The notes: generated by a model from the sequence alone, not told the origin. Positions 35,362 through 44,503 are shown, numbered from the stretch's first letter. The stretch: DNA of 64,000 nt from Gp1-AA133 sp963850425 (GCA_963850425.1 CAWKLF010000001.1:496001-560000); one strand, 5' to 3'. A program made the numbers and translations.

Positions 35362-36681
35362 GTGTCTGCCACCGATACCCACGGCGCCATCGATGCTGTC
35401 TGGCGCATTGAATCCGCCAAGCTGATCGCCGGCCTCACGCGCATCGTGCGCGATGTCGGCCTGGCTGAAGATCTCGCGCAGGAAGCCCTCCTGGTCGCGC
35501 TCGAAGAATGGCCGCAGTCGGGTGTTCCCGAAAATCCCGGGGCCTGGCTGATGTCGACCGCCAAGCACCGAGCCATTGACCAGCTGCGGCGCCGTTCCAT
35601 GCTCGATCGCAAACACGAGGAACTGGGCCGCGAAGTCGCGGTGCGCGAGATGGAGGTCCCCGACCTGGAAGCCGCGCTGGATGCGACTCTGGATGCCGGG
35701 GCCGGAACGCGCATTGCCACCCAGCCCGACACCGATGACGATTTGCTGCGTCTGGTTTTCATGACCTGCCATCCCGTGCTCTCCACCGAAGGCCGCGTCG
35801 CGCTGACGCTGCGCCTTCTGGGAGGTCTGACTACAGACGAGATCGCGCGTGCGTTCCTGGTATCGGAGCCGACGATTGCGCAACGCATTGTCCGCGCCAA
35901 GCGCACGCTGGCCGAAAAGAAAGTGCCGTTCGAAACTCCGCGGGCGGCGGAACTTTCCGCCCGGCTCGCTTCCGTCCTCGAAGTCCTCTACCTCATCTTC
36001 AACGAAGGTTACTCGGCCACCGCGGGCGACGACTGGATGCGTCCCGCGCTTTGCGACGACGCGTTGCGGCTCGGTCGCATTTTGGCTGAGTTGATGCCGA
36101 AAGAAGCAGAGGTGCACGGTCTGGTCGCACTCATGGAAATTCAGGCCTCGCGCGCACGCGCCCGCGTCGGACCGTCCGGAGAACTGGTTCTGCTGATGGA
36201 TCAGAATCGCGCGCACTGGAACCTGTTATTGATCGGCCGAGGCCTCGCGTCGCTCAAGCGCGCGGAACAACTGCTGGGAGCCCGTGGCTCCTACACTTTA
36301 CAGGCAGCCATCGCGGCCTGCCATGCCCGGGCGCACACCGCGGAAGAAACTGACTGGACGCGCATCGTACAGCTTTACGGAGAGTTGGCGAGCATCGCCC
36401 CGTCGCCGGTCGTGGAACTGAATCGCGCAGTGGCACTCTCGATGGCGTCAGGCCCGGCGGCCGGCCTGGCGGCGGTGGACAAGTTGAAGGAGGAACCGGC
36501 GCTCAAGGACTATCATCTTCTGCCCAGCGTGCGCGGTGATCTGCTGAGCAAACTCGGACGCTTCCAAGAAGCAAGTGCGGAGTTCGAACGCGCAGCGTCG
36601 CTCACGCGCAACGTTCGCGAGCGGGAGTTGCTGCTGGAGCGAGCGGCGTCGTGCGCCCGCGGGGAAGCGCCAGCGCGTTGA
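35362..36681 (+). CDS. ECF42-type RNA polymerase sigma factor with TPR-like extension
   Basis: The product has about 439 residues from a GTG at 35362; the open frame is longer but the upstream part lacks coding character. Region 2 (DLAQEALLVALEEWP, then TAKHRAIDQLRRRS) and region 4 (TTDEIARAFLVSEPTIAQRI) are clear. A YLIFNEGYSA motif and the C-terminal helical extension with tetratricopeptide-like repeats mark the ECF42/SigJ-like group (DUF6596). These sigma factors are usually linked to DGPF/YCII-domain proteins, and three such genes lie at 52.2-53.7 kb. No anti-sigma gene is adjacent. The promoter it reads is unknown. Confidence 0.85.
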   Translation: MSATDTHGAIDAVWRIESAKLIAGLTRIVRDVGLAEDLAQEALLVALEEWPQSGVPENPGAWLMSTAKHRAIDQLRRRSMLDRKHEELGREVAVREMEVPDLEAALDATLDAGAGTRIATQPDTDDDLLRLVFMTCHPVLSTEGRVALTLRLLGGLTTDEIARAFLVSEPTIAQRIVRAKRTLAEKKVPFETPRAAELSARLASVLEVLYLIFNEGYSATAGDDWMRPALCDDALRLGRILAELMPKEAEVHGLVALMEIQASRARARVGPSGELVLLMDQNRAHWNLLLIGRGLASLKRAEQLLGARGSYTLQAAIAACHARAHTAEETDWTRIVQLYGELASIAPSPVVELNRAVALSMASGPAAGLAAVDKLKEEPALKDYHLLPSVRGDLLSKLGRFQEASAEFERAASLTRNVRERELLLERAASCARGEAPAR

Positions 36682-36829
36682 CGCTCTTTCAGCATCCAAC
36701 GTGGTGATGGTGCGGACACTTTTTCGAGGACGAGGTACCAAGAACGGCACTTCCGGGCAGGCAGGACGCCTCTAGAATGGCAACAAGGATTCAACCGCGC
36801 CACGATTTTCGACTCAGGAGATGTTAGGC

Positions 36830-37033
36830 ATGGCGGACAGTCAGGTGATCCTCTATTTTGACGACCAGAAGGACGCTCTCCGGTTCGCGCTCGCAGCCGG
36901 GTCGGTGATGGCAGGTGCGGGCGAAGCAGTGACGGATGAGCAGCGGAACCTGATTCAGGAAACCCAGCGCGCCAGCCGCATCCTGCTCGATAAGCCGGTC
37001 AACACCGGAACCGCCTCCGAATCTGCGCGCTGA
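36830..37033 (+). CDS. Hypothetical small protein
   Basis: The 67-residue product (MADSQVILYFDDQKDALRFAL..., then ETQRASRILLDKPV) is soluble and unrecognised. The chosen ATG at 36830 has AGGAG nine bases upstream; the ATG at 36821 directly abuts it and is unlikely. It follows the sigma-factor gene with about 150 bp between. Confidence 0.55.
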   Translation: MADSQVILYFDDQKDALRFALAAGSVMAGAGEAVTDEQRNLIQETQRASRILLDKPVNTGTASESAR

Positions 37034-37097
37034 TCCCGTTACGCCGCGCCCGGTTCGCAGGCTGCGCCGGCCGCAGACCGCTTCCACGGATTAGGAA

Positions 37098-37394
37098 TTA
37101 GTCCGCCGCGCTCCGGCGCACCGTATACATTTCCGCCAGGTACTGCACGTCGGGCACGCCCATGACTCCGGCCTGCCGCATCTTGTCGCGCAAATCATCC
37201 GACGACATGTAACTCCGCGCCCGCTCCATGTCGTCCCACTCGAACAACAGGGTGAGGTCGTTCGGATTTCCTGCCTTGCGGAAAATCCGGCAGCTGCATT
37301 CGCCGCCATCATGACGAAAATCGAGGGCGGCATCGAAAACCGAGCGCCAGCTCTTGTAATCGTTGACTTGATGATGCACGAGCACTTGAATCAT
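37098..37394 (-). CDS. Ferredoxin-like-fold small protein (ABM/DUF type)
   Basis: The 98-residue product (MIQVLVHHQVNDYKSWRSVF, DFRHDGGECSCRIFRKAGNP, LTLLFEWDDMERARSYMS) looks like a dimeric alpha/beta-barrel protein of the antibiotic-biosynthesis-monooxygenase or YCII-like type. GGAG lies six bases before the ATG at 37394. It is cytoplasmic and convergent with the preceding small gene. Confidence 0.65.
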   Translation of the reverse strand: MIQVLVHHQVNDYKSWRSVFDAALDFRHDGGECSCRIFRKAGNPNDLTLLFEWDDMERARSYMSSDDLRDKMRQAGVMGVPDVQYLAEMYTVRRSAAD

Positions 37395-37505
37395 GGTGGA
37401 CTCCTGCGTCCACATTGCGGGAAGGTGGGGAAGGACGCAAGCGCGCGCATCACAATGCGGGAAAGAAGTCCCAAAACGGGAAAGCATCGGCCGATCTGCT
37501 GAATT

Positions 37506-37907
37506 TTAGTGGCGCGGCGTCAGAATAGTCAGAATCTCTTGCAGGCCCTGACGAAGCTGCCGGAGGTTGGCCGGCGATCCGGTCATGAAAGGAAGCGCCA
37601 CCTGCTTCCGATCACTCTTGCCTTCATCGCGCAGATGCTGGCGGGCGCCCGCGATGGTGTACCCCTCTTCATACAATAATTGCTTGATGCGGACCACGCT
37701 CTCCACATCGCGCCGCCGGTACATGCGCTGCCCGGTGCTGCTCTTGACGGGCTTGAGCTGAGGGAATTCGGTTTCCCAGAAACGCAGGACGTAGGCCGGA
37801 AGGCGGCACAAGCGCGCCACCTCGCCGATCCGGAAATACAGCTTTTCGGGAATCAGGATGTCGCTCGTCTTGCCCGACTTTCCGTTGCTCTTCTTTTTAG
37901 GGCTCAT
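37506..37907 (-). CDS. MerR-family regulator
   Basis: The 133-residue product has the winged helix-turn-helix of MerR proteins (YFRIGEVARLCRLPAYVLRF, then YRRRDVESVVRIKQLLYEEG). The short C-terminus has no obvious metal-binding or ligand domain. It may autoregulate. It is upstream of the gap that holds the Lys-rich small ORF. Confidence 0.88.
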   Translation of the reverse strand: MSPKKKSNGKSGKTSDILIPEKLYFRIGEVARLCRLPAYVLRFWETEFPQLKPVKSSTGQRMYRRRDVESVVRIKQLLYEEGYTIAGARQHLRDEGKSDRKQVALPFMTGSPANLRQLRQGLQEILTILTPRH

Positions 37908-38233
37908 GCCGCCTGTGAGACGTGGCGCTCGCGGTTTGCAGGAAGGCCAGAATTCCTGACTCAGCCGTTTCTAGCAGAATGCGCGCCCGCGAACAACCCC
38001 ATTTCGTGCCATAGGGCGGTCGCTCGTCGTTCGTCGTCGGTCGTCGGCCCAATTCGATCCATGATGTCTGTTGAGCAGATCATGACAAGATTGTCTTCCG
38101 GAGCGACATGAGGCGCCAGGCCAATGAAGTCGAAGGACCCCGTGTTTCTCAGCTCTCCCGCGACCTTGACACCAGCTAAGCTGACTGTTTTGCCTTTTTT
38201 GACCGACGACCGACGACAGGTTTTTCCCAAATC

Positions 38234-38274
38234 AAAAAGCCTCGCAGGAGGTGCTTCTCCGGAGAGGCCTTTTG
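38234..38274 (-). terminator. Intrinsic terminator after the Lys-rich ORF
   Basis: GCCTC (38239-38243) pairs with GAGGC (38264-38268) with an inner GGAG/CTCC stem, flanked by A-run and T-run. On the minus strand the T-run follows, 40 bases past the small ORF stop. Confidence 0.65.
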
Positions 38275-38317
38275 TAAAAATCCCTTGGGTCATTGCGAGT
38301 CTCGTCTCGCAGGACGG

Positions 38318-38362
38318 TTAGTGTTTCTTTTTCTTCTTCGCAGCCTTTTTCTTGGTTGCCAT
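38318..38362 (-). CDS. 14-residue Lys-rich small ORF
   Basis: The frame ATG...TAA encodes MATKKKAAKKKKKH. GGAGGAAATACTTC lies directly upstream of the ATG, an unusually strong ribosome binding site with about 8-nt spacing, and a terminator follows. A TTGACA-like -35 on the minus strand lies near 38494-38499 with no convincing -10. Such short Lys-rich peptides may bind nucleic acid, but function is unknown. It may also be a leader peptide, though no regulated gene lies downstream on this strand. Confidence 0.5.
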   Translation of the reverse strand: MATKKKAAKKKKKH

Positions 38363-38684
38363 GAAGTATTTCCTCCGTGAACTTTTTCCCTTGCAAGGTG
38401 TCTTCGGTTCGGGCGCTGCCCTTTCCGACATAGCCCAACTTCTGGTATGGGCTCACCTGTTAATACAAGATATTGCGGCAGTGTTACAGCCATGTCAACA
38501 CATTTTTTGCACTTTGCTGTGGAGGAAGACGTGGAATGCTTGCACCACGGAGGGCACCGAGAACACCGAGGAATTTAAATATCCCTCTGTGCTCCCTCGT
38601 GTCCTCTGTGGCGAAGGGTTGACCTCGTCAGCATTCGCCGCGTTATCGAGCCGCAAGTTTTCAATTACACTGGCCCGCAACCCG

Positions 38685-40340
38685 ATGAAGCGCGATCCCA
38701 TCGAACTCGAAATCTTCAAGAATCTTTACCACTCGATCGCCGAAGAAATGGGCGCAGCCCTTCGGCGCACCGCGTTCTCTCCCAACATCAAGGAGCGCCG
38801 CGATTATTCCTGCGCGGTGTTCGACGCGCGCGGCGAGGTCATCGCCATGGGCGATCACATGCCCGTGCATCTGGGATCGATGCCAATGTCGGTGCGCGCC
38901 GCCATCGCGCACTGCGAGCTCGCGCCCGGCGACATGGTCATGTTGAACGATCCGTTCTCTGGTGGCACGCACCTTCCCGACATCACGCTAGTGGCTCCGG
39001 TGTTTGTAGAAAAGGTGCGCGCACGTCGCAGGTCTTCCCCCGCTCCCGATTTCTACGTCGCCTCGCGCGCCCACCATGCCGACGTCGGCGGGACCTATCC
39101 GGGCTCGATGGGCCTCTGCCGCGAGATTTACCAGGAAGGGTTCCGCATTCCTCCCGTAAAGATCATGCGCGCCGGGAAACTGGACCCCGATGTCCGGGAT
39201 CTGCTGCTGGCCAATGTACGCACGCCCCGGGAGCGCGAGGGCGATCTCGGAGCGCAGATCGCTGCCTGCCACACGGGCGCCGCCCGCCTGAGCGAGATTT
39301 GTGCGCGGTACGGCAAAGCAAAAGCGCAGCGCGCCGCGGCCGACCTGCTCGATTACTCCGACGAAATCATGCGCGGATTTCTGGCGAAGGTTCCCCCTGG
39401 CACTTACCGGGCGGAGGATTATCTCGACAATGATGGTGTGAGCGACAAGCCTGTAAAGATCTCGGCCGAAGTCCGCGTTCGAAAGCAGCGGGAAGCTGCC
39501 AAGGCGGCACGACGATCCGTCCCCGCGCCACCCAAATCCACGGCCGGCTCGCATGCCGTCGTCGTGGATTTTTCTGGCAGCGATCCACAGGTGGAAGGCA
39601 GCATCAACGCGGTCGAAGCCATCACCTACTCAGCCTGTTTCTACGTCTTCCGCTGCCTGGTGCAGGAAGACATTCCCGCGACCGCCGGCCTGATGCGTTC
39701 GATTCAAGTCATTGCGCCCGCTGGGACAGTGGTCAACGCCCGTCCGCCCGCCGCGGTTGCTGGCGGCAACGTGGAGACCTCGCAGCGCATTGTGGATGTG
39801 CTGTTGCGCGCCCTGGCTCCCGCGATTCCCGACCGCATTCCCGCGGCGGCGTCGGGCACCATGAACAACCTGACCATCGGCGGCATCGATCCGCGCACCG
39901 GCGAGCCTTTCGCTTATTACGAGACCATTGCTGGAGCCATGGGGGCGCGTCCTAACAAAAATGGCGTCTCCGGTGTACACACGCACATGACAAATTCCCT
40001 GAACACGCCCGCCGAGGCCCTCGAGTACGCCTATCCCCTGCGCGTCCGTCAGTACGGGTTGCGTCTCGGAAGCGGGGGAGCCGGCAAGTTTCGTGGGGGC
40101 GACGGCGTGGTGCGGGAAATCGAAGTCCTGACCGACGCTGAAGCGACGTTGTTGGCGGATCGCCGCGAGTACCCCCCGTGGGGATTGACAGGTGGTGCCA
40201 GCGGCGCCGTCGGCAAAGCGCAAATCCTTCGCGCAGACGGCTCGAAACAAACTCTCCCGGGAAAGTTCAATGCCCGCTTGCGCAAGGGCGAGCGAATCCG
40301 GATTGAAAGCCCCGGGGGCGGTGGATGGGGAGAGTCGTAG
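38685..40340 (+). CDS. Hydantoinase B/oxoprolinase family protein
   Basis: The 551-residue product from MKRDPIELEIFKN has the N-terminal AALRRTAFSPNIKERRDYSC, the GDHMPVHLGSMPMSVRAAI and DPFSGGTHLPDITLVAP segments and GSGGAGKFRGGDGVVREIEV near the C-terminus, all typical of HyuB. These proteins act with a HyuA partner on 5-membered cyclic imides or 5-oxoproline. No HyuA gene is adjacent, so the partner is elsewhere. The upstream part of the open frame (38352-38684) is not coding and overlaps repeats. Confidence 0.88.
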   Translation: MKRDPIELEIFKNLYHSIAEEMGAALRRTAFSPNIKERRDYSCAVFDARGEVIAMGDHMPVHLGSMPMSVRAAIAHCELAPGDMVMLNDPFSGGTHLPDITLVAPVFVEKVRARRRSSPAPDFYVASRAHHADVGGTYPGSMGLCREIYQEGFRIPPVKIMRAGKLDPDVRDLLLANVRTPREREGDLGAQIAACHTGAARLSEICARYGKAKAQRAAADLLDYSDEIMRGFLAKVPPGTYRAEDYLDNDGVSDKPVKISAEVRVRKQREAAKAARRSVPAPPKSTAGSHAVVVDFSGSDPQVEGSINAVEAITYSACFYVFRCLVQEDIPATAGLMRSIQVIAPAGTVVNARPPAAVAGGNVETSQRIVDVLLRALAPAIPDRIPAAASGTMNNLTIGGIDPRTGEPFAYYETIAGAMGARPNKNGVSGVHTHMTNSLNTPAEALEYAYPLRVRQYGLRLGSGGAGKFRGGDGVVREIEVLTDAEATLLADRREYPPWGLTGGASGAVGKAQILRADGSKQTLPGKFNARLRKGERIRIESPGGGGWGES

Positions 40341-40578
40341 CGAAGACTAAGCAAATCAACGAATAGCCTTTGCTCAAAGACATGTCTGCCGGCAACGCGA
40401 TCAACATATGGACATGATTCGCGGTTCCACCCGCCTCGAGAACGGGTAACTTGTGGCCATCCCCAATCGCAGCCAGATATTTCCAGAGCTTCTCTCGCAA
40501 TTCTTCGGGGATAGAATTGCGTCGCTCCTTCGTGCTACACACGCAATGAATCAGCAAATTCGGATAGGAATGAGACAT
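40267..40578 (-). pseudogene. Truncated Y1 (RAYT-type) transposase
   Basis: The open frame begins MSHSYPNLLIHCVCSTKERR and has GGTANHVHMLIALP with the HUH-type HVH motif of Y1 transposases (IS200/TnpA and REP-associated types). After ALPADMSLSK the reading becomes unrelated and runs into the end of the hydantoinase gene, so the catalytic Tyr and C-terminal part are missing. REP-like hairpins lie on its upstream side (40588-40690), the usual arrangement for RAYT genes. Confidence 0.78.
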
Positions 40579-40943
40579 GACCGCCCGTCCCTACGGGACT
40601 GCAAGAGACTCTTATTGATGATCCTGTTCCCAGCACTTCCGTGCTGGGCTTTCCTATTTTGTGCCTGACGGCACTGCTGTGCTGGTCAGGCGGTATGCCA
40701 TGCCATCGAAGGGATGGTCAGACTGCTGTCGTGCCATCGACGGGATGGGCAGACAAATGTCGTGCTATCGAAGGATGATCAGACTGACGTCGTGCCCCTC
40801 AACGGGATGGTCCGGCTGAATGCAGTGCCATGAAATGATGCCATGTTTCTGCATAGCCTGGTCTGTGCTGATGGTCACAAGGCACGCGTGATAGATGAAC
40901 TCCACCCGCCTCACCATAAAACAAAACACATCAGGCAACGATT
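40579..40943. repeat. REP-like hairpins and degenerate tandem array
   Basis: Hairpins: GTCCC-TAC-GGGAC at about 40588-40600; CCCAGCAC-TTCC-GTGCTGGG at 40629-40648; CCTGAC...GTCAGG with inner GCAC-TGCT-GTGC at 40664-40690. From about 40691 to 40850, about four degenerate units of 31-33 bp (TGCCATCGAAGGGATGGTCA, then GACTG..GTCG) run in tandem. The array adjoins the truncated Y1 transposase and is most likely REP-derived. Confidence 0.7.
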
Positions 40944-41537
40944 ATGATGTTCCTCATGGACTCCATTGCCGCCCATTACCTCGACGAAATCCGCCGCCAG
41001 CTGCGCGGATACAAACGCCTATCAGAAGGCGCCCTTGCTCAATTGAAAGATGAAGACTTCTTCGTCGCGCTCGATCCCGAATCTAATTCCATCGCGATCC
41101 TGATCAAACACATTTCCGGGAACATGCGGTCCCGTTTTACCGACTTCCTTACCACCGATGGCGAAAAGCCCGACCGACATCGCGACGGGGAGTTCGAGCT
41201 TTCCGATAGACCAACGCGTGCGGATTTGATGAACTGGTGGGAGGAGGGCTGGAGGGTTGTTTTCGGCGTGCTCGACTCGCTCACGCCGGAGGATGTAATG
41301 CGCACCGTCCAGATCCGGCAAGAGCCGCACACCGTCGTGCAGGCGTTGAACCGGGCGCTCGCCCACTATGCGACGCACCTCGGCCAGATCGTCTTTCTGG
41401 CGAAGCACTTCCGTTCCAGCGAATGGCAAACACTAAGCGTCCCGCGCGGCAAGTCGGAGGAATTCAACCGGATGTCCATCGAAGAGCGACGCCGAAGTGG
41501 GAAACCATTGGCCTCGGAGCCGACTCGCAAAGCTTAG
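40944..41537 (+). CDS. DUF1572/DinB-like protein
   Basis: The 197-residue product has the DUF1572 layout: ALDPESNSIAILIKHISGNM and LNRALAHYATHLGQIVFLAKH. The conserved His residues (HIS, HYATHLGQI) fit the DinB/YfiT four-helix fold with a metal site. Enzymatic role unknown, perhaps a thiol-dependent transferase. Two in-frame ATGs at 40944 and 40956 are possible starts. Confidence 0.78.
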   Translation: MMFLMDSIAAHYLDEIRRQLRGYKRLSEGALAQLKDEDFFVALDPESNSIAILIKHISGNMRSRFTDFLTTDGEKPDRHRDGEFELSDRPTRADLMNWWEEGWRVVFGVLDSLTPEDVMRTVQIRQEPHTVVQALNRALAHYATHLGQIVFLAKHFRSSEWQTLSVPRGKSEEFNRMSIEERRRSGKPLASEPTRKA

Positions 41538-41635
41538 TATTCACACTCTCGATGCTAAAATAATGAGTTTGGCGGTTCGGTTCTTGGATCTCTGGGGAAC
41601 TGAGAACTGGCAAGTGGCTTTCCAAGGTAGCTCTC

Positions 41636-42688
41636 ATGTCCGACACAATGCTGGCCGTGGTCAAAGCGGAGGCCGCGCCCGGCGCCGATGTTCGCCAAGT
41701 CAAAATTCCCACGTACGGACGCACCGACGTCCTGGTGAAAGTAAAAGTCGCCTCCATCTGCGGCACCGACCTTCATATTTACGAGTGGGATCGCTGGGCC
41801 CAGGGCCGCATCCATCCGCCACTGGTACCCGGACACGAGTTCTGCGGCGAGGTCGTGGCCTTTGGCGACGAAGTCACCAGCGTCAAGGAAGGCGACTTCG
41901 TTTCCGCCGAGATGCACGTGGCCTGCGGGAAGTGCCTGCAGTGCCGCATTGGCGAAGCGCACATCTGCCAGAACGTGAAGATTATCGGCGTCGATGCCGA
42001 CGGCGCTTTCGCAGAATACGTTGTCATTCCTGAATCAAATATCTGGAAACTCGATCCCGGCATCCCGCTGGAGTACGCGTCGATCCTCGATCCACTGGGC
42101 AATGCGGTGCACACCGTGCTGGCCGGAGAGATTGCCGGCAGATCCGTGGCAATCACCGGATGCGGTCCCATCGGACTCTTTGCGATTGCCGTAGCCCGCG
42201 CGGTGGGAGCGGCGCAGGTGTTCGCCATCGAGGTTAACGAACATCGCCGCAAAATCGCCAGGCAGATGAAGGCGGATTTAACGCTCGATCCCTCAAAAGA
42301 CGATGTGAATGCGATTGTCATGGAGAAGACGGCAGGCGCGGGCGTCGACGTCGTGCTCGAGATGGCCGGGCACCCCAGCGCGATCCGAACCGCGTTCGAC
42401 ATCGTGCGCCGGGGCGGGCGCATCTCGCTGCTCGGTCTCACATCGAAGCCAGTCTCCCTGAATTTCTCTGAAGACATCATTTTCAAAGGCATCACGATCC
42501 AGGGCATCAACGGCCGCCGCATGTACCAGACCTGGTACCAGATGACCGCGCTGCTCAAGGCCGGCAAGCTTGATCTCCACCCGGTGATCACCGACCGCAT
42601 TGCGATGAAAGATTTTTCGAAGGCGATGGAGCGGCTGAAAACCGGCGAGGCCAGCAAGATCCTGGTGTATCCCAACGGGCAGCGCTGA
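41636..42688 (+). CDS. tdh: L-threonine 3-dehydrogenase
   Basis: It oxidises threonine to 2-amino-3-oxobutyrate with NAD. The 350-residue medium-chain dehydrogenase shows catalytic zinc ligands (Cys42 in SICGTDLHIYEWDRW, His67-Glu68 in PGHEFCGE), the structural zinc site (Cys97, 100, 103, 111) and the Rossmann GCGPIGLFAIA. HIYEWDRWAQ is diagnostic for TDH. kbl follows 373 bp downstream on the same strand, completing the threonine-to-glycine pathway. Confidence 0.92.
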   Translation: MSDTMLAVVKAEAAPGADVRQVKIPTYGRTDVLVKVKVASICGTDLHIYEWDRWAQGRIHPPLVPGHEFCGEVVAFGDEVTSVKEGDFVSAEMHVACGKCLQCRIGEAHICQNVKIIGVDADGAFAEYVVIPESNIWKLDPGIPLEYASILDPLGNAVHTVLAGEIAGRSVAITGCGPIGLFAIAVARAVGAAQVFAIEVNEHRRKIARQMKADLTLDPSKDDVNAIVMEKTAGAGVDVVLEMAGHPSAIRTAFDIVRRGGRISLLGLTSKPVSLNFSEDIIFKGITIQGINGRRMYQTWYQMTALLKAGKLDLHPVITDRIAMKDFSKAMERLKTGEASKILVYPNGQR

Positions 42689-43061
42689 TTTGTCCGACAC
42701 GAAATCAAGGCCACGCGCTTAGCCACTGAGGATGGCGGACAAGGCTGAAGGTCTACGGCCAGGAATCGTTCCCAACTTCTTCTGCCGCCCGACAACATCC
42801 AAACTTCCACATTTGTGACGACCGACACAGACACCTTGTCTTTGCGCGCCCGATAGTCTGAATGAGGTCCCGATCGGCGCAAGAATGCACACTCCGGTAC
42901 AGAATGGTTTGGTACAGAATCGTTTGATGTCAGAACTGTGCAGTGGCGAAGGCACGAAACAGGAAAGCCCGGCACGTAAGTGCCGGAAAAACAGAGTTCT
43001 ATGGACCAGAGTCCCGCCAGGGACGGCACAATGGCGCCCGCAGTATTAAACTATCTGCGTC
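42689..43061. repeat. 373-bp gap between tdh and kbl with a REP-like element
   Basis: Near-perfect hairpins occur: CCGGCAC-GTAA-GTGCCGG (42969-42986) and GTCCC-GCCA-GGGAC (43011-43024), about 25 bp apart. This pair is the same type as the hairpins around the truncated Y1 transposase at 40.6 kb. No gene is seen; the kbl leader lies at the right end. Confidence 0.55.
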
Positions 43062-44277
43062 ATGCCAACCGCTACGCGCACCAATCCCCTGTCCTACCTC
43101 ACCGACCAGATCAACGATCTAAAGGCCAAAGGCACGCACTTCAACCTGCGAGTGCTTGATGACGAGCAGGCTCCGGTTTGCACCTTCGACGGCAAGAAGG
43201 TCATCAACCTTGCCTCCAACAACTACCTCGGTTTGACGACCCATCCCAAACTGCGCGAGGCGGCGCTCGAAGCCACCCGCAAGTATGGCGTCGGATCAGG
43301 CGCAGTGCGCACCATTGCGGGCACGATGAAAATCCACATGGAGCTGGAGGAAAAAATCGCGGCCTTCAAAAACGTCGAAGCTTGCGTCGTCTTCCAGTCC
43401 GGATTCGCGGCCAATGCGGGAACGGTCTCAGCCGTGCTTGGCAAAGACGACTTCATCATCTCTGACCAGCTCAATCACGCATCCATCATCGACGGCGCGC
43501 GTCTCTCCCGGGCCAAAATCCTTGTCTTCAACCATAAAGATCTTGCGCACGCCGAGCAGCAACTCGCCAGCATCAAGGACCAGCCCGGGCGCAAGCTGCT
43601 CATCACCGACGGCGTCTTTTCGATGGATGGGGACATCGGGCCGCTGCCCGGCTTGTGCGATCTTGCCGAAAAATACGGCGCCATCATGATGGTTGACGAC
43701 GCGCACGCCTCGGGCGTCCTTGGCCGCGCCGGACGCGGCACCGTGGACCACTTCAGCGTGCATGGACGCGTCGACATCCAGGTAGGAACGTTATCGAAGG
43801 CGATTGGCGCGCTTAGGCGGCTACGTGTGTGGCACCCGCGACCTGATCGACTTCCTCTACCACCGCGCCCGCCCATTCCTGTTCTCGACCTCGCACCCGC
43901 CGTCGGTGGCCGCGACCTGCATCGCCGCTTTCGACGTTCTTCAAGATGAGCCGGAACGCATCGAGGATCTCTGGGAGAACACGCGCTTCTGGAAAAAAGA
44001 GCTTGCCATGCTCGGCTTCGACATCGGGGGTAAAACGACGCCCGCCAGTGAAACTCCGATCACGCCCATCATCATCGGCGACGGCGCGCGTACCATGGAA
44101 TTTTCGCGCGAGCTTTTCAAGGAAGGCGTGCTTGGCACGGGTATTGCCTTTCCGACTGTGCCGGAAGGCAAAGCGCGCATCCGCACCATCATGACGGCCA
44201 CGCACACGGAGGAAGAGTTAGAGCAGGCGCTCGCGGCTCTGAAGAAGGTGGGCAAAAAGATGGGAATCCTGGCGTAA
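43062..44277 (+). pseudogene. kbl: 2-amino-3-ketobutyrate CoA ligase, frameshifted
   Basis: It converts 2-amino-3-oxobutyrate and CoA to glycine and acetyl-CoA, with PLP. The first frame covers residues 1-250 including the PLP lysine in VGTLSKAIGA (Lys246). The second frame starts LGGYVCGTRDLIDFLYHRAR and carries the C-terminal half. One extra T at 43813-43814 (GCGCTTAGG where GCGCTAGG is expected) causes the shift; without it the gene is a normal ~405-residue alpha-oxoamine synthase. It follows tdh, so the pathway is complete if the base is an assembly error. Confidence 0.85.
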
Positions 44278-44363
44278 AGCGGCGGGTGTGACCAGTCTCT
44301 GAGCGGTTGCGTACCGACGACTGTCCGTTTCTGGTGTATCCTAGAACTTACGGTGTAACCCCA

Positions 44364-44495
44364 ATGACTTCGCTGACAGTAATTCGAATTGTTCTGACGG
44401 GCGCGTTCTTGCTCGGCGTCAAATTCGTCGTCGATCTCATCCGAGAACGGCCCCGCAAGGCACCATTTTTCCGCCGAATTGTTTCCAAGCATTGA
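44364..44495 (+). CDS. Possible 43-residue membrane protein
   Basis: The frame MTSLTVIRIVLTGAFLLGVK then FVVDLIRERPRKAPFF could be a short single-pass membrane protein. There is no clear ribosome binding site and no homology that I recognise. It lies between kbl and the convergent GtrA gene. Confidence 0.28.
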   Translation: MTSLTVIRIVLTGAFLLGVKFVVDLIRERPRKAPFFRRIVSKH

Positions 44496-44503
44496 TCTTT
44501 CGC

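Larger units (their letters stand above)
37908..38684. other. 777-bp gap with a tiny Lys-rich ORF, terminator and repeats
   Basis: It holds a dispersed repeat relic (GAGCGACATGAGGCG...AAGGACCCCG) at about 38100-38145, CGACCGACGACC-type words near 38030 and 38205, a terminator at 38234-38274, the 14-codon ORF at 38318-38362, and a TGCACCACGGAGGGCACCGA...CCTCTGTGGCG repeat at about 38540-38615. Confidence 0.6.

Noticed and set aside
40691..40850. Tandem repeats as a CRISPR array
   Set aside because: The units vary and are contiguous, without constant repeats alternating with unique spacers, and no cas genes are present.
41779..43029. Minus-strand frame of 416 codons across tdh
   Set aside because: tdh is well supported by zinc ligands and Rossmann motif; the antisense frame has a Ser/Thr-biased shadow composition.
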